Positions 4,190 to 6,462 of a stretch of DNA of 6,462 nucleotides are shown here, one piece after another. Source of the DNA: Chloroflexota bacterium (GTDB taxonomy: Bacteria > Chloroflexota > UBA4733); the NCBI GenBank assembly GCA_025980355.1, contig JAICXR010000200.1:1-6462 (forward strand). The letters run 5' to 3'. The notes below the pieces were generated by a model, which saw nothing but the letters and a program-made list of their open reading frames with translations, searched no databases and was not told the DNA's origin. The position numbers and the translations under genes were made by a program. The stretch's first letter is position 1. Each line of letters starts with the position of its first letter.

Positions 4190-6462
4190 TTAGCCGTTTG
4201 CCCGTCGTCGCACGCTGGCCACGAGCACCAGGAGCAGGCCGATGAGGCCGGCGACGGACACCGCGGCCCCGACCAGCACGGAGGCCGGGTGGTACGCCAC
4301 GACGACGGTGTGGGTGCCCGGCGGGACGGCGACGGCCTGCAGGGCGAGGTCGGCGCGGTAGATCGGTACCTGCCGGCCGTCCACCGTCGCCCGCCAGCCG
4401 GGGTACCAGGATTGCTTGATGACGAGGTACACCTCGCCGTCCGCCGTCACCCTGGCTTGCAGGTCGTCGCCCCGGCTCACCACGGTGAAGCTGGCATGCC
4501 CGGCGGTCGCGGGTAGTGGGGCCGGGAGCAGGCGCGGGTCCCCTTGCAGCATGGCGTCCAGCCGGCGCAAGGCGCGCGTGGCCAGGCCGGCGTGCGGTGC
4601 GAGGTCGGGATAGCTCAGGATCGTCTGCTGCAGCAGCGGATAGTCGGGGCGCCGGAGCATTTTCGCGACCTGACCATCGTCGCCGGTGACCTGCGTGCGC
4701 ACTGCCAGGAACACCGGCGACGCCGCGCCGGCCACGTGGTAGATGTCCACGTCGCCGCTGAGGGCGCGGCCGAGCGCGCCGTCCGCCGACAGGGTGACGG
4801 CGGTATCGCCCTGGGTGAGGCCGTCATGCAAGGTGATCGCGCGCACCTCAACGTTGCCGGTCGCCAGCAAAGAGGTGATCGCAATGCTGCGCAGCCAGGG
4901 ACGATCCGGCAGCATGACCTGGGCCAGGTAGGCGTGGCCGTTGGACGGGTCGCGCAGGCTGGTGCTGGGCTGGACGGTCGCGTTCCCCAGCAGGGCGGCC
5001 GTGTTCACGCCGGCCGTCAGCGTGGCCTCGGTGGTGCGACCGGCGGTATCGACGAGACTGACGCGCGCCACCGCCGTGCCGGTGGCGGGAGTGGCGCCGT
5101 CGACATCCGTGACGAGGCCGACGACCGTGGCGGGAGCGGCGGCAAACCGGCCGGCGTCGCTGCTGGCTCCCGGCGGCACGACGAGCGTGTTGTTGAGGTC
5201 GTAGGTGGCCCCGCCACTCTGAAGGTCGTGGAGGCGGTCGGCGATGACATCACCGACGCCAAAGAACTGCAGCCAGCGCGGCGGGGGCGGCGCTGCCAGT
5301 TCGGCGCGCAAGACCGCGTCGGGATTGCCGCAGATCGCGCAAGTGGGCAGGATCAATTGCTTGAGCGCGACATAATTGGCGAGCGGCAGGATACCGCCGT
5401 CATAGCCGTCCAGACTGGCCACTCCGTAGGCCAGGGAAAGGTTGGGGGTGAGGATGTCCTGGAGCTTCGTGGCGACGGCGGTGCGGTAGGCGCTGTCGGC
5501 GCCGGTCGTGGCGGCGGCGATCTGCTGCAGCGTGGCGCTGTCGCCGGGGCTATAGGCATCGCTGGCGATCGAGAGCGCCCGCCCGTCGTCGGGATGCCCT
5601 TGCAAGTAGTCGACCGTCTGGCGCTGATCGCTGTACACCTGCGGCGGCACCGGCGCGTTCAGGTCCAGCCAGCTCGCGGCGACGACGAGTTCGAGGATCG
5701 CGGCGACCGGCAGGAGCAGCTTGACCGGGGTCGCGAAGCGAGCAAGCGTCCGGCCGGGTCGGGGCGTGGCCGTGGTGGTCGCCAACAGGACAAGGGCCAG
5801 GGAGGCGGCGGCGACCAGCAGTGGTTCCAGCGTAGGCGGCGCGGCCGCCCGTCCCAGGGCGATGACGGCCGCGCCGGCGAGCGTGGCAAGGGCGACGACG
5901 AGGATGCCGGCGCGCACCGGCCAGGGTTGGTAGGTCGGCCGTCGTTCCCAGATGACGCCAACGCCCAACGCGCCGAGGGCGGCCAGGCCGAACGTCGTCA
6001 CGTACAGCCAGCGCGCCGGCACCCGAAAGGACGAGAAGCCGGGGACCACGTGAAAGGCGAACCGCCAGAGCGGGTCGTAGATGCCGAAGGCGAGCGCGAA
6101 CGGCACCGCCACCAGCAAATACATGAGCCAGGCGCCGGAACGCCGGTAGCTCGTGACGGCGCCGACGATGGCGAGCAGGAGTCCCAGCACGCCGACATAA
6201 GCGACGTGCTCCGTGGTGTCCGGTTGATTGGCCAGGCCGGGCAGGAGCTCGATCAGCAGGAGATCGGGCCGGAGCGAGAACGAGCTGGCCTCGCCCATGG
6301 TCAGGCCCCCCCGGCGAATCGACTGGCCGGTGAGCTCCAGCGTGGGCAGGAGCTGCACGCCGGCGACCGCGATGCCGCCGACGAGCGCCACGGCGCCCGT
6401 AGCGACGATCGCCAGCAGCGACCGCCATGACCGCACCTGTTGCAGCAGGCGCCATACTCCCC
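4190..6462 (-). CDS. YfhO-like polytopic membrane protein, C-terminal part (5' end outside the window)
   Basis: The gene enters from the right edge and ends with TAA at 4190. A GTG at 6436 could be read as a start, but the frame is open to the edge (codons for GVWRLLQQ precede it), and family members have several more N-terminal helices. Numbering from that GTG (748 aa): VQLLPTLEL (27-35) and SSFSLRPDLL (51-60) match the middle of YfhO proteins. Hydrophobic segments lie near 8-30, 77-97, 102-120, 143-163, 177-195, 205-221 and 238-256. A large domain of about 460 residues, probably outside the membrane, follows, then the family's C-terminal signature WYPGWRATVDGRQVPIYRAD (677-696), and a last helix at 719-742 before RRR. 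YfhO relatives resemble GT-C glycosyltransferases; in Firmicutes YfhO is linked to teichoic or lipoteichoic acid glycosylation. The role here is unknown. A CAIC pair sits at 366-369. Confidence 0.8.
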   Translation of the reverse strand, partial: GVWRLLQQVRSWRSLLAIVATGAVALVGGIAVAGVQLLPTLELTGQSIRRGGLTMGEASSFSLRPDLLLIELLPGLANQPDTTEHVAYVGVLGLLLAIVGAVTSYRRSGAWLMYLLVAVPFALAFGIYDPLWRFAFHVVPGFSSFRVPARWLYVTTFGLAALGALGVGVIWERRPTYQPWPVRAGILVVALATLAGAAVIALGRAAAPPTLEPLLVAAASLALVLLATTTATPRPGRTLARFATPVKLLLPVAAILELVVAASWLDLNAPVPPQVYSDQRQTVDYLQGHPDDGRALSIASDAYSPGDSATLQQIAAATTGADSAYRTAVATKLQDILTPNLSLAYGVASLDGYDGGILPLANYVALKQLILPTCAICGNPDAVLRAELAAPPPPRWLQFFGVGDVIADRLHDLQSGGATYDLNNTLVVPPGASSDAGRFAAAPATVVGLVTDVDGATPATGTAVARVSLVDTAGRTTEATLTAGVNTAALLGNATVQPSTSLRDPSNGHAYLAQVMLPDRPWLRSIAITSLLATGNVEVRAITLHDGLTQGDTAVTLSADGALGRALSGDVDIYHVAGAASPVFLAVRTQVTGDDGQVAKMLRRPDYPLLQQTILSYPDLAPHAGLATRALRRLDAMLQGDPRLLPAPLPATAGHASFTVVSRGDDLQARVTADGEVYLVIKQSWYPGWRATVDGRQVPIYRADLALQAVAVPPGTHTVVVAYHPASVLVGAAVSVAGLIGLLLVLVASVRRRANG

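Noticed and set aside
6306..6312. Seven-C run as a second slippage site
   Set aside because: It encodes R-R-G-G in a loop of the membrane protein, is shorter, and falls on no catalytic motif. Runs of this size are not surprising in DNA this GC-rich.
4544..6430. Plus-strand open frame of 628 codons antisense to the YfhO-like gene
   Set aside because: The product is rich in G, R, Q, D and A with no domain I recognise. It mirrors a GC-rich membrane-protein gene whose own frame has helices and a family signature. Long antisense frames are expected in such DNA.

Overview
The window is GC-rich with mostly G/C third codon positions. All five recognisable genes lie on the minus strand, so they are read from high to low coordinates: the C-terminal part of a YfhO-like polytopic membrane protein (6462-4190, runs off the right edge), a phospholipase D/cardiolipin synthase-type enzyme with two HKD motifs (4110-2575), a BON-domain protein (2497-1856), a DNA methyltransferase with DPFAG and TSPPY motifs (1793 or 1697 to 333), and the N-terminus of a GNAT-type acetyltransferase (159-1, runs off the left edge). 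The long open frames on the plus strand are antisense shadows of these genes. No RNA gene, CRISPR array, insertion sequence or transposase was seen.

The organism is a high-GC bacterium that uses clear Shine-Dalgarno sites (GGAGGT before the BON gene, GGGAGAGG before the GNAT gene). The BON protein's acidic N-terminus with a PYFAPTDPVV block, together with a YfhO-like protein and an eukaryotic-style PLD, recalls Chloroflexota such as the Thermomicrobia. That is an impression from memory, not a demonstrated assignment.

The layout suggests an envelope-related part and a DNA-modification part. The YfhO-like gene, PLD and BON gene are separated by 79 and 77 nt with no convincing promoter between them, so they may be co-transcribed; all three plausibly act on or in the membrane or envelope. 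The BON stop codon is followed at once by a short inverted repeat and then by a good sigma70-type promoter (CTGACA, 17 bp, TATCAT). That promoter drives the methyltransferase, and a perfect 6-3-6 palindrome overlaps its -10 element. The methyltransferase has no restriction endonuclease partner in view and looks solitary here. The GNAT gene is separated by 173 nt and may have its own weak extended -10 promoter.

The most noteworthy observation is a run of eight C residues (coding strand) lying exactly on the Ser-Pro-Pro codons of the methyltransferase catalytic motif. Loss of one C creates a stop two codons after the tract. Gain of one C switches the ribosome into a frame that stays open to position 196. 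This makes the gene a candidate for slippage-driven on/off switching, or a spot to check for sequencing error. No complete new multi-gene system is evident.
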